From positions 124,001 to 188,000 of the forward strand of contig NZ_SUMD01000006.1 of the NCBI RefSeq assembly GCF_005049235.1: a stretch of 64,000 bases of DNA, written 5' to 3'. The notes below the pieces were generated by a model. The model saw only the letters and a list, made by a program, of their open reading frames with translations, was not told where the DNA came from and searched no databases. A program made the position numbers and the translations under genes. Shown here one piece after another: positions 17,445 through 26,660 of this stretch (position 1 is the stretch's first letter; each line of letters opens with the position of its first letter). This DNA is from Rhodococcus oryzae (GTDB taxonomy: Bacteria > Actinomycetota > Actinomycetes > Mycobacteriales > Mycobacteriaceae).

Positions 17445-18857
17445 TCAGATGCCGACGGCCGTCTCGAGTGCCTTGAGCTCGGTGTCGAGGTAGCCCAGGA
17501 TCGCCTCGAGGTCCGGCAACGCCCGCCTGCAGCCGGTCAGCCCGAACGCGATCGCGTCGTCGGAACTGGTGCAGGTGATGTTCAGGGCCTGTCCCTCCTG
17601 CGGGAACGCGATCGGATACAGCCCGTCGAGCCGGGCTCCGTTCCAGTACAGCGGTGTGCGGGGGCCAGGAACGTTGGAGATCACGACGTTGAACGGCGGG
17701 CGGACCGCCCCGCTGCTGCCCGCGACCACGTGCAGCGCCGCAGGCACCATTCCGGCCGCGCTCACCGCGAGGATCTGCGACGAACTCATACCGGTCATCG
17801 ACTCCTTGCCCTCGAGCATCGACGTTCGCACGGTCTCGAGCCGCTGCGCCGGGTCGGCGGAGTGGGTCGCGAGGTTGCACATCAGCACGCCGAACGAGTT
17901 GCCCGCCTGGCTTTCGTCGGGGCCTCCGCGCAGCGACACCGGCACGGCGGCGATCAGCGGGACCTCGGGCAGGGCCTCCTGCGACTGCAGGTACGTGCGC
18001 AGGCCGCCGGAGCACATCGCGAGCACCACGTCGTTGACTGTGGCGTCGGACGCCTTGGCGATCAGGCGGAGTCGCTCGATCGGCCAGGACTGCGCGGCGT
18101 AGCGCCGTGCCCCGGCGATGGGCACGTTGAGGATGGTGTTCGGGGCCGCAAAGGACAGGGAGCCGCCCTGTTCGCGGAGCGCGCGGACCACGGTGCCCGC
18201 CAGCGCCGAGCCGAGGTCGGCCGCCCCTCCCAGCAGTGACGCGGCCCCGCGGACCGCGGCGGCGGGCAGTCCGAGGACGCCGCCACTGTCGCCGGTCTCG
18301 ACGGCCGGTTCCTCCGATGCGGGGCACGCCGGCTCCGGGTCCTTCATGTCCCAGACGGCGGGCATCGCCCGGTCCGTCGGGTCCTCGCTCAGTGACTGCG
18401 CCAGCAGTCGCATCGCCGAGACCCCGTCGGCGAACGCGTGGTGAAACTTCGTGTACACCGCGAATCGGCCGTCGTTCAGGCCCTCGATCAGGTGCATTTC
18501 CCACAGCGGACGGTGACGGTCCAGGGGCGCCGAGTGCAGTTGTGAGCACAGGTCGAGTAGTTCACGCATGCCGCCGGGTTGCGGCAGGGCGTCGTGGCGC
18601 ACGTGATACCCGAGGTCGAACCCGCTGTCCTCCTCCCAGGCCCACTGTCCGAGTGAGGACCACGAGCGCGTCGGCCGCTGGCGGAACCTTTGTGCCGCAG
18701 TATCATTCGCTAGAGTGGCATCGAATGCCGCGCGGACGTCGGAGGCGGTGGCGCCCTCCGGCGGCTCGAAAAGCTGCAGCCCGCCGACGTGCATGGGGTG
18801 TTCGCGCGATTCTGCCAGCAGCCACATCGAGTCGGCGGGAGACATAGACAGCGGCAT
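17445..18857 (-). CDS. Wax ester synthase / diacylglycerol acyltransferase (WS/DGAT) family, copy 2
   Basis: Predicted acyltransferase of 470 residues for triacylglycerol or wax ester synthesis. It begins MPLSMSPADSMWLLAE, the usual WS/DGAT start, and has an excellent AGGAGGG ribosome site, so ATG 18857 is preferred over the longer frame to 18968. The catalytic motif HHAFADG is at residues 139-145, ATVNDVVLAMCSGGLRTYL follows, and the C-terminal FNVVISNVPGPRTPLYWNGA is the canonical family signature. It is the most typical of the three copies. It is divergent from the methyltransferase gene, sharing a 173-base promoter region. Confidence 0.94.
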   Translation of the reverse strand: MPLSMSPADSMWLLAESREHPMHVGGLQLFEPPEGATASDVRAAFDATLANDTAAQRFRQRPTRSWSSLGQWAWEEDSGFDLGYHVRHDALPQPGGMRELLDLCSQLHSAPLDRHRPLWEMHLIEGLNDGRFAVYTKFHHAFADGVSAMRLLAQSLSEDPTDRAMPAVWDMKDPEPACPASEEPAVETGDSGGVLGLPAAAVRGAASLLGGAADLGSALAGTVVRALREQGGSLSFAAPNTILNVPIAGARRYAAQSWPIERLRLIAKASDATVNDVVLAMCSGGLRTYLQSQEALPEVPLIAAVPVSLRGGPDESQAGNSFGVLMCNLATHSADPAQRLETVRTSMLEGKESMTGMSSSQILAVSAAGMVPAALHVVAGSSGAVRPPFNVVISNVPGPRTPLYWNGARLDGLYPIAFPQEGQALNITCTSSDDAIAFGLTGCRRALPDLEAILGYLDTELKALETAVGI

Positions 18858-19030
18858 GGGCGGCCCTCCTGGGTTCTCGACCGCTGCCCCGGTCGGATTG
18901 TTGGATTCTGTCGAATTTGTTTGTACCCGTTCGTGTATCGCCCCGCTACTTGTCACTTGTCCAGTCATGGGACGGACGGCCGAGGTGGTCGCTCGTCCAT
19001 GTCGCGGCCGGGACCTGGAACAATCGAGCG

Positions 19031-20167
19031 GTGCCGGTCCCCGAAGAAGTCCTGTCCCGACTGCGTCGGTTCCCCGACGTGGAGGCGCCGAACCTGTTCG
19101 CCGTCGACGCCGCGGATCGGCTGATCCTCGACGAGGCAGGCTCGTCGCTGGAGGTCGCGGCGGACGCGACGGTCGCGGTGATCGGCGACCACTACGGCGC
19201 CCTCACCCTGGGGGCGATCGCGGGCTTCGGCGTCACCGACGTCCGGGTTCACCAGGACCCGATCACCGGCGAGCTCGCACTGTCGCACAACGCGGCGCGA
19301 GCCGGACTGGGCGAGGCCTACCGGTCCTGCGGTCTGGACGAGTCCCTGCTCGCGGGAGCGCGGGTGGTGCTGGTCCAGCTGCCGCGCAGCCTGGCCGCAC
19401 TCGCCGAGATCGCCGAGGCCGTCGCCCGGTACGCCGATCCGGAGGTGGTGATCTACGCGGGCGGCCGCGACAAGCACATCAGCCCCTCGATGAACGAGGT
19501 GCTCGCCCGCAGCTTCGGCGACGTGCATGCCACCAGGGGCAGGCAGAAGTCCCGGGTGCTCGTCGCCCGCGGCCCGCTCGACCCGCCCGCCGAGCCGACC
19601 TACCCGCTGCGCGAGCACCTGGGCGAGCTCGACATGGAGGTGGTCGCGCACGGGGCCGCCTTCGCCGGCACCAAGCTCGACATCGGAACCCGGTTCCTGC
19701 TCGACTACCTGCCCCGGATGAACCCGGAAGCGCGAACGGCGGTCGACCTCGGTTGCGGCACAGGGATCCTCGCCGTGGCACTGGCTCGTTCCCGCGCCGA
19801 CCTGCGGGTGATCGCGACCGATCAGTCCGCCGCGGCTGTCGCGTCGACGGCGGCGACCGCGCACGCGAACGGTGTAGGCGACCGGGTGACCGCGCTGCGG
19901 GACGACGTGATGTCCACCCTCGGCGATGCCACCGCCGACCTGATCGTCTGCAACCCGCCCTTTCATGTGGGGGCGGCCGTCCACACCGGGGCGGCGCTGT
20001 CGATGTTCCGTGGTGCGGGCCGGGTCCTGCGCGAGGGAGGTGAGCTGTGGACCGTCTACAACTCACACCTGGGATACCGCGGTGCGCTCAGGAAGTCGGT
20101 CGGCCTCACCGAACTGGTCGGACGGAACCCGAAGTTCACGGTCGCCCGGTCGGTCAAAGGGGCGTGA
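19031..20167 (+). CDS. Class I SAM-dependent methyltransferase, RlmG/RsmC-like
   Basis: Predicted rRNA guanine-N2 methyltransferase of 378 residues, with two related halves as in RlmG/RsmC. The N-terminal half lacks a clear SAM site. The C-terminal half has the SAM-binding VDLGCGTGILAVALA near residue 242 and the amino-methyltransferase motif CNPPFH near residue 310. GTG 19031 is chosen because the upstream extension has no coding character. In other bacteria such enzymes modify 16S or 23S rRNA; which position is targeted here cannot be told. The gene is monocistronic and faces the DUF5709 gene end to end. Confidence 0.85.
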   Translation: MPVPEEVLSRLRRFPDVEAPNLFAVDAADRLILDEAGSSLEVAADATVAVIGDHYGALTLGAIAGFGVTDVRVHQDPITGELALSHNAARAGLGEAYRSCGLDESLLAGARVVLVQLPRSLAALAEIAEAVARYADPEVVIYAGGRDKHISPSMNEVLARSFGDVHATRGRQKSRVLVARGPLDPPAEPTYPLREHLGELDMEVVAHGAAFAGTKLDIGTRFLLDYLPRMNPEARTAVDLGCGTGILAVALARSRADLRVIATDQSAAAVASTAATAHANGVGDRVTALRDDVMSTLGDATADLIVCNPPFHVGAAVHTGAALSMFRGAGRVLREGGELWTVYNSHLGYRGALRKSVGLTELVGRNPKFTVARSVKGA

Positions 20168-20179
20168 CGTCTCGGCCCG

Positions 20180-20521
20180 CTACTTGACGGGCCCGCCGCC
20201 GATCGGGTCGCCGTCGAACTGGTCGCGGGTGATGCCGAGGTCCTCGATGATGACGCCGTCGACCACCTCCGCCTCGACGGACTCGGGATCGTCCGGCTGC
20301 TGACCGTCGTCGTCGAGCGGGGTGTCGGGCTCTTCCTCGGCGAGCCGCTCATCGAGGGTCTCGCCCGCGGCGGCCTCGGCCGCGGTGGTCCCGAAGCGAT
20401 CGGCCTCGCTCCAGTGATCGGGGGCGTCGACGACATCGTCGCCGTCGTCGTTGCGAACCTCGTCCGAGTCGAGCGACTCGCTGGCGTTGAGGGTCTGGCC
20501 CGGGCCGTCCTCGGTGCTCAT
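20180..20521 (-). CDS. DUF5709 domain-containing acidic protein
   Basis: Very acidic 113-residue protein with the DUF5709 pattern ESLDSDEVRNDDGDDVVD, then DHWSEADRFGTTAAEAAAGETLDERLAEEEPD. Such proteins are widespread in actinobacteria and their role is unknown. There is no signal peptide or membrane helix, and much of it is probably disordered. It is a single gene whose promoter lies in the 247-base gap shared with the Bax-inhibitor-like gene. Confidence 0.85.
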   Translation of the reverse strand: MSTEDGPGQTLNASESLDSDEVRNDDGDDVVDAPDHWSEADRFGTTAAEAAAGETLDERLAEEEPDTPLDDDGQQPDDPESVEAEVVDGVIIEDLGITRDQFDGDPIGGGPVK

Positions 20522-20768
20522 GAGTCAATAATGCCACCGTTGGGTGCAATGTCGTGCCAGGTGAACCTCGTTTTCATGCGAGGCGGGCGCGATCGCGGCC
20601 CGGTAGAGTCCCCTCTGTTCCTGTTGGCGACTCGTTTAAGTTCGAAGCGCTGGGAACTTACGGTCACATGTGAGACGTTTTACCAACAGAACGGGATTTC
20701 CCGTCGCGGTCGGGCCACAGCGGCACGGCAGGATCCCCAGGGATCCACCTATAGAAGGGACACGCACG

Positions 20769-21620
20769 GTGCGCACCACCAGCAACCCGGTGTTCCGCAA
20801 CCTCCCCAAGCAGGAGGGCAGCGGATACGCCTCGTTCGGTTCTGCCGCGGCAGGCGCGGGGCAGATGACACAGCAGTTTGGTCAGCCCCAGTACACGCAG
20901 GCTGAGCCGTACACGACAGGTCCTGCTCAGCGGGCCATGACCATCGACGACGTCGTCACCAAGACGGGCATCACGCTCGGCGTGCTGACGGTCTCGGCGA
21001 TCATCTCCTACGTGCTCGTCAATTCGAACGTCGACCTCGCGGCGCCGTTCGTGATCGGCGGCGGACTCATCGGTCTGGTTCTGGTCCTGGTCGCCACCTT
21101 CGGCCGCAAGATGGACAACCCGGCGATCGTGCTGGCCTACGCCGTGGCGGAGGGCTTCTTCCTCGGCGCGCTGTCGTTCATGTTCACCGACATCACGTTC
21201 GGCGGCACCGGCGGCTCCACCCTCATCGCCCAGGCGGTGCTCGGCACCTTCGGCGTGTTCTTCGGCATGCTCGTGGTCTACAAGACCGGCGCCATCCGCG
21301 TCACCCCGCGGCTGACCCGGATGATCATCGGCGCACTGATCGGCGTCGTGGTGCTCTCGCTCGGCAACCTGATCGCCAGCTTCTTCACACCCGGTGGCCT
21401 CGGCCTCCGCGACGGCGGCGGACTCGCGATCATCTTCAGCCTCGTCTGCATCGGCATCGCCGCGTTCAGCTTCCTGCTGGACTTCGACGCCGCCGACCAG
21501 CTGATCCGCGCGCAGGCGCCGGAGAAGGCGGCCTGGGGCGTCGCGTTCGGACTCACCGTCACCCTGGTGTGGCTGTACGTCGAGATCCTGCGACTGCTGA
21601 GCTACTTCAACAGCGACTAG
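20769..21620 (+). CDS. Bax inhibitor-1/YccA family membrane protein
   Basis: Integral membrane protein of 283 residues with a polar N-terminus of about 65 residues (Gln/Ala/Thr-rich, FGQPQYTQAEPY) followed by about seven hydrophobic helices. This is the actinobacterial YccA-like branch of the BI-1 (TMBIM) family, whose eukaryotic and Bacillus relatives conduct calcium in a pH-dependent way. Conserved acidic residues near the C-terminus (LLDFDAADQLI) fit the pH-sensing aspartates. Start GTG 20769 follows AAGGGA. It is not in an operon: an inverted-repeat hairpin follows the stop. Confidence 0.87.
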   Translation: MRTTSNPVFRNLPKQEGSGYASFGSAAAGAGQMTQQFGQPQYTQAEPYTTGPAQRAMTIDDVVTKTGITLGVLTVSAIISYVLVNSNVDLAAPFVIGGGLIGLVLVLVATFGRKMDNPAIVLAYAVAEGFFLGALSFMFTDITFGGTGGSTLIAQAVLGTFGVFFGMLVVYKTGAIRVTPRLTRMIIGALIGVVVLSLGNLIASFFTPGGLGLRDGGGLAIIFSLVCIGIAAFSFLLDFDAADQLIRAQAPEKAAWGVAFGLTVTLVWLYVEILRLLSYFNSD

Positions 21621-21638
21621 TCACCGCACGCCTGACCA

Positions 21639-21695
21639 CGAACGGGCGGTTTCCTGCTCCGTCACTCGACGGATGTTCAGGAAACCGCCCGTTCG
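21639..21695. terminator. Hairpin, left copy of a repeated 18-bp inverted repeat
   Basis: A perfect 18-bp stem (CGAACGGGCGGTTTCCTG with its reverse complement) and a 21-base loop lie 18 bases after the BI-1 gene. The same stem sequence recurs at 22651-22707, after the DUF559 gene. Confidence 0.8.
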
Positions 21696-21777
21696 GCGTT
21701 GTGGAGAAGCTCGCGAGTAGTCCACAGGTCGACGGTTCGCCGGGATCGGTGCCTCGCCGACGCGGCATGGTGAGGCG

Positions 21778-22647
21778 ATGGGGGCAGGCGACGCACCGTT
21801 TCGGGGATCGAGTGCCATCGTGGCGGGGGTCCTCACCGAACACCAGCTGTACCACGATTTCGCACGCCTCTACCAGGGCGTATACGTGAGCAAGCGCACT
21901 CCGGTCACTGCCGCCGTGCGCGCACGCGCGGCATGGCTCTTCGCCGGACCCGACGCGGTCCTGACCGGCTTCTCGGCGGTTGCTCTGCACGGCTCCAAGT
22001 GGATCGACGTCAGCGAGCCGGCGGAGGTGATCCGCCCGGGCCATCGCATGCCGGTCAAGGGACTCCTCACGCACGACTACCGGCTCGAACCGGACGAGGC
22101 CATCGTCATCGGCGGAATGCGAGTGGCGACCCCGGCGCGGGCTGCCTTCGATCTCGGCCGTCGGTTACCCCGGCCCGAGGCGATCGTTGCGCTGGATTCG
22201 CTCTGCAACGCAACCGGGCTCAAGCCACGGGACGTGGTGATGGTTGCCGAGCGGCATCCCGGAGCCCGCGGGGTGGCACGGCTTCGGTCAAATCTGGTCG
22301 ACGTCGACGGTGGCGCGGAGTCGCCTCCCGAGACCCACACCCGTCTGGTGATCGTCGACGCGGGTCTGCCGCGGCCTGAGACACAGATCCCGATCGTCGG
22401 GAACGACGGCTGGGAGTTCGCGCGGTCCGACCTGGGTTGGCGGGAGTGGTCGGTCCTCGTGGAATACGACGGCGAACACCACTGGACCGATCGCCGCCAG
22501 CGAGCCTGGGACATCGAGCGCTCGGCGCGGATCGAGGCGCTCGGCTGGAAGGTGATCAGGGTCGGTGCGGAACTGCTCTACACCCGGCCGGACGAACTGA
22601 TCCGCCGGGTGAGGGCCAAACTCCACGCGGCTGGCGCTCCCGTATGA
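21778..22647 (+). CDS. DUF559 / AbiEi-like protein with Vsr-type endonuclease fold
   Basis: Protein of 289 residues. The N-terminal half resembles AbiEi-type domains found in mycolata (EHQLYHDFARLYQGVYVS, AVALHGSKW). The C-terminal half has a PD-(D/E)xK-like DUF559 domain, with PPETHTRLVIVDAGLPRPETQ, then VLVEYDGEHHWTDRRQRAWDIER and the closing LGWKVIRV. Acidic residues Glu and Asp plus Gln/His are in place for a metal-dependent nuclease of the Vsr type. Such genes occur in several copies per genome in this group, often as single genes, with unknown function. Here the gene lies between two identical hairpins. No toxin partner is adjacent. Confidence 0.75.
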   Translation: MGAGDAPFRGSSAIVAGVLTEHQLYHDFARLYQGVYVSKRTPVTAAVRARAAWLFAGPDAVLTGFSAVALHGSKWIDVSEPAEVIRPGHRMPVKGLLTHDYRLEPDEAIVIGGMRVATPARAAFDLGRRLPRPEAIVALDSLCNATGLKPRDVVMVAERHPGARGVARLRSNLVDVDGGAESPPETHTRLVIVDAGLPRPETQIPIVGNDGWEFARSDLGWREWSVLVEYDGEHHWTDRRQRAWDIERSARIEALGWKVIRVGAELLYTRPDELIRRVRAKLHAAGAPV

Positions 22648-22650
22648 CGA

Positions 22651-22707
22651 CGAACGGGCGGTTTCCTGGCGGGCCTCTCGGCCGATGCTCAGGAAACCGC
22701 CCGTTCG
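22651..22707. terminator. Hairpin, right copy of the repeated 18-bp inverted repeat
   Basis: The stem is identical to the one at 21639-21695 (CGAACGGGCGGTTTCCTG and complement), with a different 21-base loop. It sits between the convergent DUF559 and thiolase genes and can terminate both. Confidence 0.8.
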
Positions 22708-22723
22708 CGGTGGTGCAGAAGGA

Positions 22724-23941
22724 CTAGCTGAGGCGCTCGAGCACCATCGCCATGCCCTGGCCGCCGCCGACGCACATGGTCTCGACGCCGAAGGTCTTGT
22801 CCTGCTCACGCAGGTTGTTGAGCAGGGTGTTGGTAATGCGGGCACCGGTCATACCGAACGGGTGGCCGAGGGCGATCGCGCCACCGGAGATGTTGATCTT
22901 GTCCTCGTCGAGGTTCAGCGCGCGGGCGGAGCCGAGCACCTGCACCGCGAACGCCTCGTTGATCTCGTACAGGTCGATGTCCGAGGTGGCCATCTTCGCG
23001 TAGCCGAGGGCCTTCTTGACGGCCTCGATCGGGCCAAGGCCCATGATCTCGGGGGACAGGCCGCTCGCGGCGGTGGCGACGACGCGCGCCAGCGGGGTCA
23101 GGCCGAGGGCCTTCGCCTTGGTGTCGCTCATGATGACGAGCGCGGCCGCGCCGTCGTTGAGCGGGCAGGCGTTACCGGCGGTGACGGTGCCGTCGGGACG
23201 GAAGACCGGCTTGAGCTGGCTGATCTTGTCGTAGCTGGTGCCTGCACGCGGGCCGTCGTCGGTGGACACGACGGTGCCGTCGGCGAGGGTCACCGGGGTG
23301 ATCTCGTTGGCGAAGAAGCCGCGGTTGATGGCCTCCTCCGCGCGGTTCTGGCTGCGGACGCCCCAGCGGTCCTGGTCCTCACGGCTGATGCCGGTCAGCG
23401 AGGCGACGTTCTCCGCGGTCTGGCCCATGGAGATGTAGATGTCGGGGGTCAGGCCGTCCTCGCGGGGGTCCTTCCACGCGACGCCACCCTGCGCGGCCAG
23501 CTCGGTGCGGGCCTGAGCGTCGGCGTACAGGGCGTTCTTGGTGTTCGGCCAGCCGTCGGCGGTGCCGGTGGTGAAGGACGAGACGGACTCGACGCCCGCC
23601 GAGATGAACACGTCGCCCTCGCCCGCGCGGATTGCGTGCATCGCCATCCGGGTGGTCTGCAGCGAGGAGGAGCAGTAGCGGTTGACGGTGACGCCGGGCA
23701 GGAAGTCGTAGCCGATCGCGGTCGCGACGACCTTGGCGATGTTGTAGCCCGACTGGCCGCCGGGCTGGCCACAGCCCATCATCAGGTCGTCGATGTCGGC
23801 GGGGTCGAGCTCCGGGATCTTCGCGAGGGCCGCGGCGACCATCTGGGCGGCCAGGTCGTCGGGACGGATGTCCTTGAGCGAACCCTTGCCGGCCCGGCCG
23901 ATGGGCGAACGTACAGCGGAGACAATGACGGCCTCAGGCAT
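22724..23941 (-). CDS. fadA3: Acetyl-CoA acyltransferase (thiolase), FadA3-like
   Basis: Thiolase of 405 residues that would split 3-ketoacyl-CoA into acetyl-CoA and a shortened acyl-CoA in beta-oxidation, or run in reverse. Cys90 in NRYCSSSLQT is the acylated nucleophile. His in GGAIALGHPFG and Cys in CVGGGQGMAM complete the active site, and EINEAFAVQ is the usual substrate-site motif. ATG 23941 has an AAGGAG ribosome site. Its position next to the SGNH hydrolase and cbs matches fadA3 (Rv1074c) in M. tuberculosis, which is why the symbol is used; the exact chain-length preference is not visible. Confidence 0.93.
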   Translation of the reverse strand: MPEAVIVSAVRSPIGRAGKGSLKDIRPDDLAAQMVAAALAKIPELDPADIDDLMMGCGQPGGQSGYNIAKVVATAIGYDFLPGVTVNRYCSSSLQTTRMAMHAIRAGEGDVFISAGVESVSSFTTGTADGWPNTKNALYADAQARTELAAQGGVAWKDPREDGLTPDIYISMGQTAENVASLTGISREDQDRWGVRSQNRAEEAINRGFFANEITPVTLADGTVVSTDDGPRAGTSYDKISQLKPVFRPDGTVTAGNACPLNDGAAALVIMSDTKAKALGLTPLARVVATAASGLSPEIMGLGPIEAVKKALGYAKMATSDIDLYEINEAFAVQVLGSARALNLDEDKINISGGAIALGHPFGMTGARITNTLLNNLREQDKTFGVETMCVGGGQGMAMVLERLS

Positions 23942-24005
23942 GAGAACTCCTTGCAGTAATCGGGGTGCATGGTGGGTGCCACACACTGTGGATTTGACCC
24001 AGACG

Positions 24006-25064
24006 TTACGTGGCGCTCGCGGCGCGCTGACGGCGCCGTCGGTCATCGACGATCTTGAGCACTCCGGAGGTCGGTTCCGGGGCCACCTGATCGGCCCCCG
24101 GCTCGCCCCTGCTGGCCCGGCGCTCGGTGTCCCGGCGCCACAGGAACCGGTTCGCGGCCTCGGTGATCCGGGCGGAGATCCGGCGCGACTCCGCGGCCTC
24201 GGAGACCTCGGGCAGCTCGGGCAGCGGACCGCCTTCCCATTCCCCGAGCGCGGTGGCGAGCACGGGCAGCAACTGCTGCGCCGCGAGCTCGTACCCGGCC
24301 GCGGAGGGATGGAAGTGGTCGGCGGAGAACATGGTGTCCGGGGCGGCCAGGAACTCCGGCGCGAGCAGGTCGGCGAGCGCGACGGGGTGGCCGCCCGCCC
24401 GCAGCACCGCCGCCGCCTGCGCCCGGGCCAGCCGGTGTCCCCACTCCCGCACCACCGACCGCAGCGGCTGTGGGATCGCGGTGACCACCCCCAGGTCCGG
24501 ACAGGTGCCGACGACCACAACCGCGCCGGCCTGGCGGAGCCGCGCCACCGCATCGCCGAGCCTGCGGGCGGACGAGTGGATCGAGTTCTTGGCGGTGACG
24601 TCGTTGGCGCCCACCAGGATCACCGCGGCGTCCGGTGGGGGGCCCGCGATGAACATGGCATCGACCTGACCCTTGAGCCCCTTCGAGGTGGCGCCGCCGA
24701 TCGCCTTGGTGGACAACCAGATCCGCTTGCCCGTCTCCTCGGCGAGGCCACGCGCGATCCGCACCCCCGGCACCTCGTCGGGGACCGCGCAGCCGACCCC
24801 GGCCGCGGTCGAGTCGCCGAAGATCATCAGGTGGATGTCGAATTCCGCGCCGAGGCGCCAGCGCTCGGGGGCGTCGCACCCGGCGGTGTAGATGCCGTCG
24901 GCCTCGGGTGGTTTCGCGACGTTGCGGCCGATCACGCCGCGCGCGGCGGTGGCCTGGCCCATCAGGTAGTTGTAGAGCGCCCACGACGCGGTGCCTGCCG
25001 AGGACCCCGCGACGACCGCGGCCGCGCTTGCTTTCGCGGCCGTTTTCCATCCGCTGGTGGGCAC
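24006..25064 (-). CDS. SGNH/GDSL-family esterase, Rv1075c-like
   Basis: Exported or membrane-anchored esterase of 352 residues. The N-terminus has a basic start and a weak hydrophobic segment (ASAAAVVAGSSAGTASWALYN). The SGNH blocks are FGDSTAAGVG (nucleophile Ser) near residue 85, GGATSKG (Gly), VGANDVTAK (Asn) and SADHFHPSAAGY (Asp/His). The C-terminal tail is Arg-rich. Start GTG 25064 has a GGAGG ribosome site; a much longer frame upstream is antisense to cbs and not coding. The homologue in M. tuberculosis sits in the same place between fadA3 and cbs. The lipid substrate is unknown. Confidence 0.85.
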   Translation of the reverse strand: MPTSGWKTAAKASAAAVVAGSSAGTASWALYNYLMGQATAARGVIGRNVAKPPEADGIYTAGCDAPERWRLGAEFDIHLMIFGDSTAAGVGCAVPDEVPGVRIARGLAEETGKRIWLSTKAIGGATSKGLKGQVDAMFIAGPPPDAAVILVGANDVTAKNSIHSSARRLGDAVARLRQAGAVVVVGTCPDLGVVTAIPQPLRSVVREWGHRLARAQAAAVLRAGGHPVALADLLAPEFLAAPDTMFSADHFHPSAAGYELAAQQLLPVLATALGEWEGGPLPELPEVSEAAESRRISARITEAANRFLWRRDTERRASRGEPGADQVAPEPTSGVLKIVDDRRRRQRAASAT

Positions 25065-25235
25065 CGGATCCACCCTCCGCTCGTCGCGAGTGCTACCGGC
25101 CACAAATCTAGTGCGAAAGCCCGCGCCGCGTGGGGTCTGCGCTCGGGGACCCGACATCAAGATCGGAGCGGGCGGAGCGACGCCCGAGAAGGGACCTGGT
25201 GTTGCCCCCGTCGCGCGCTCTGGGACCATGTAGGC

Positions 25236-26618
25236 ATGCGCATCGCGGATCATGTCACCGACCTCATCGGAAATACTCCGCTGGTCAAGCTGAACTCGGT
25301 GGTCGAGCCCGGCTCGGGGCTGGTGGCCGCCAAGATCGAGTACCTCAACCCGGGCGGCAGCTCCAAGGACCGCATCGCGGTCAAGATGATCGACGCCGCC
25401 GAGGCGTCGGGCGAGCTGAAGCCCGGCGGGACCATCGTCGAGCCGACGTCGGGCAACACCGGCATCGGGCTGGCACTGGTCGCGCAGCAGCGCGGCTACA
25501 AGTGCGTCTTCGTCTGCCCGGACAAGGTCAGCGAGGACAAGCGCAACGTCCTCAAGGCGTACGGCGCCGAGGTCGTGGTGTGCCCGACTGCGGTGGCCCC
25601 TGAGCACCCGGACAGCTACTACAACGTCTCCGACCGGCTGGCGCGGGAGCTGCCCGGCGGCTGGAAGCCCAACCAGTACTCCAACCCGGGCGGGCCGGCG
25701 AGCCACTACGAGACCACGGGCCCCGAGATCTGGCGGGACACCGAGGGCAAGATCACCCACTTCGTGGCCGGCGTCGGCACCGGCGGCACGATCACCGGCA
25801 CCGGTCGCTACCTCAAGGAGGTCTCCGGCGGCAAGGTCAAGGTCATCGGCGCGGACCCGGAGGGCTCGGTGTACTCGGGCGGCACCGGTCGGCCGTACCT
25901 GGTCGAGGGCGTCGGCGAGGATTTCTGGCCCACTGCCTACGACCCCTCGGTTCCCGACGAGATCATCGCGGTCTCCGATGCCGACTCCTTCGACATGACG
26001 CGGCGCCTGGCCCGCGAGGAGGGCCTGCTGGTCGGCGGCTCCTGCGGTATGGCCGTGGTGGCCGCGCTGCGGGTCGCCGAGCGCGAGCCCGACGCGGTGA
26101 TCGTGGTGCTGCTGCCCGACGGCGGCCGCGGCTACCTGTCGAAGATCTTCAACGACAAGTGGATGGCCTCGTACGGCTTCCTGCGCACCCCGCTGGACGG
26201 CAAGGTCCACGAGCCGACCGTCGGCGACGTGCTGCGGGGCAAGTCGGGCGAGCTGCCCGACCTGGTGCACACGCATCCGTCGGAGACGCTGCGCGACGCG
26301 ATCGAGATCCTGCGCGAGTACGGCGTCTCGCAGATGCCGGTCGTCGGTGCCGAGCCGCCGGTGATGGCGGGCGAGGTCGCGGGCAGCGTCACTGAGCGGG
26401 ACCTGCTCTCGGCGGTGTTCGAGGGCCGGGCGCAGCTGGCCGATCCGGTCGCCAAGCACATGAGCCCGCCGTTCCCGCTGATCGGCTCGGGCGAGCCGGT
26501 GACCGCCGCGACCAAGGCGCTCGGGGACTCGGACGCGCTGATGGTGGTCGACGACGGCAAGCCCGTCGGTGTCATCACCCGGCACGACCTGCTCGGATTC
26601 CTCAGCGCCGGGGGATAG
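25236..26618 (+). CDS. cbs: Cystathionine beta-synthase
   Basis: PLP enzyme joining serine and homocysteine to cystathionine, the first step of reverse transsulfuration. The 460-residue protein has PLP-binding Lys44 in GGSSKDR, the EPTSGNTGIGLA loop, and the phosphate-binding VGTGGTITGTGRYL. Two CBS domains fill about residues 335-455; in other organisms these bind adenosyl ligands. The ATG at 25236 lacks a clear ribosome site and may be a near-leaderless start. It is divergent from the esterase and lies two genes before metB, so together they interconvert cysteine and homocysteine. Confidence 0.95.
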   Translation: MRIADHVTDLIGNTPLVKLNSVVEPGSGLVAAKIEYLNPGGSSKDRIAVKMIDAAEASGELKPGGTIVEPTSGNTGIGLALVAQQRGYKCVFVCPDKVSEDKRNVLKAYGAEVVVCPTAVAPEHPDSYYNVSDRLARELPGGWKPNQYSNPGGPASHYETTGPEIWRDTEGKITHFVAGVGTGGTITGTGRYLKEVSGGKVKVIGADPEGSVYSGGTGRPYLVEGVGEDFWPTAYDPSVPDEIIAVSDADSFDMTRRLAREEGLLVGGSCGMAVVAALRVAEREPDAVIVVLLPDGGRGYLSKIFNDKWMASYGFLRTPLDGKVHEPTVGDVLRGKSGELPDLVHTHPSETLRDAIEILREYGVSQMPVVGAEPPVMAGEVAGSVTERDLLSAVFEGRAQLADPVAKHMSPPFPLIGSGEPVTAATKALGDSDALMVVDDGKPVGVITRHDLLGFLSAGG

Positions 26619-26660
26619 CTCGACCGGCCCCTGCCCGCCCGGTGCCGTTAGGATCCCCGC

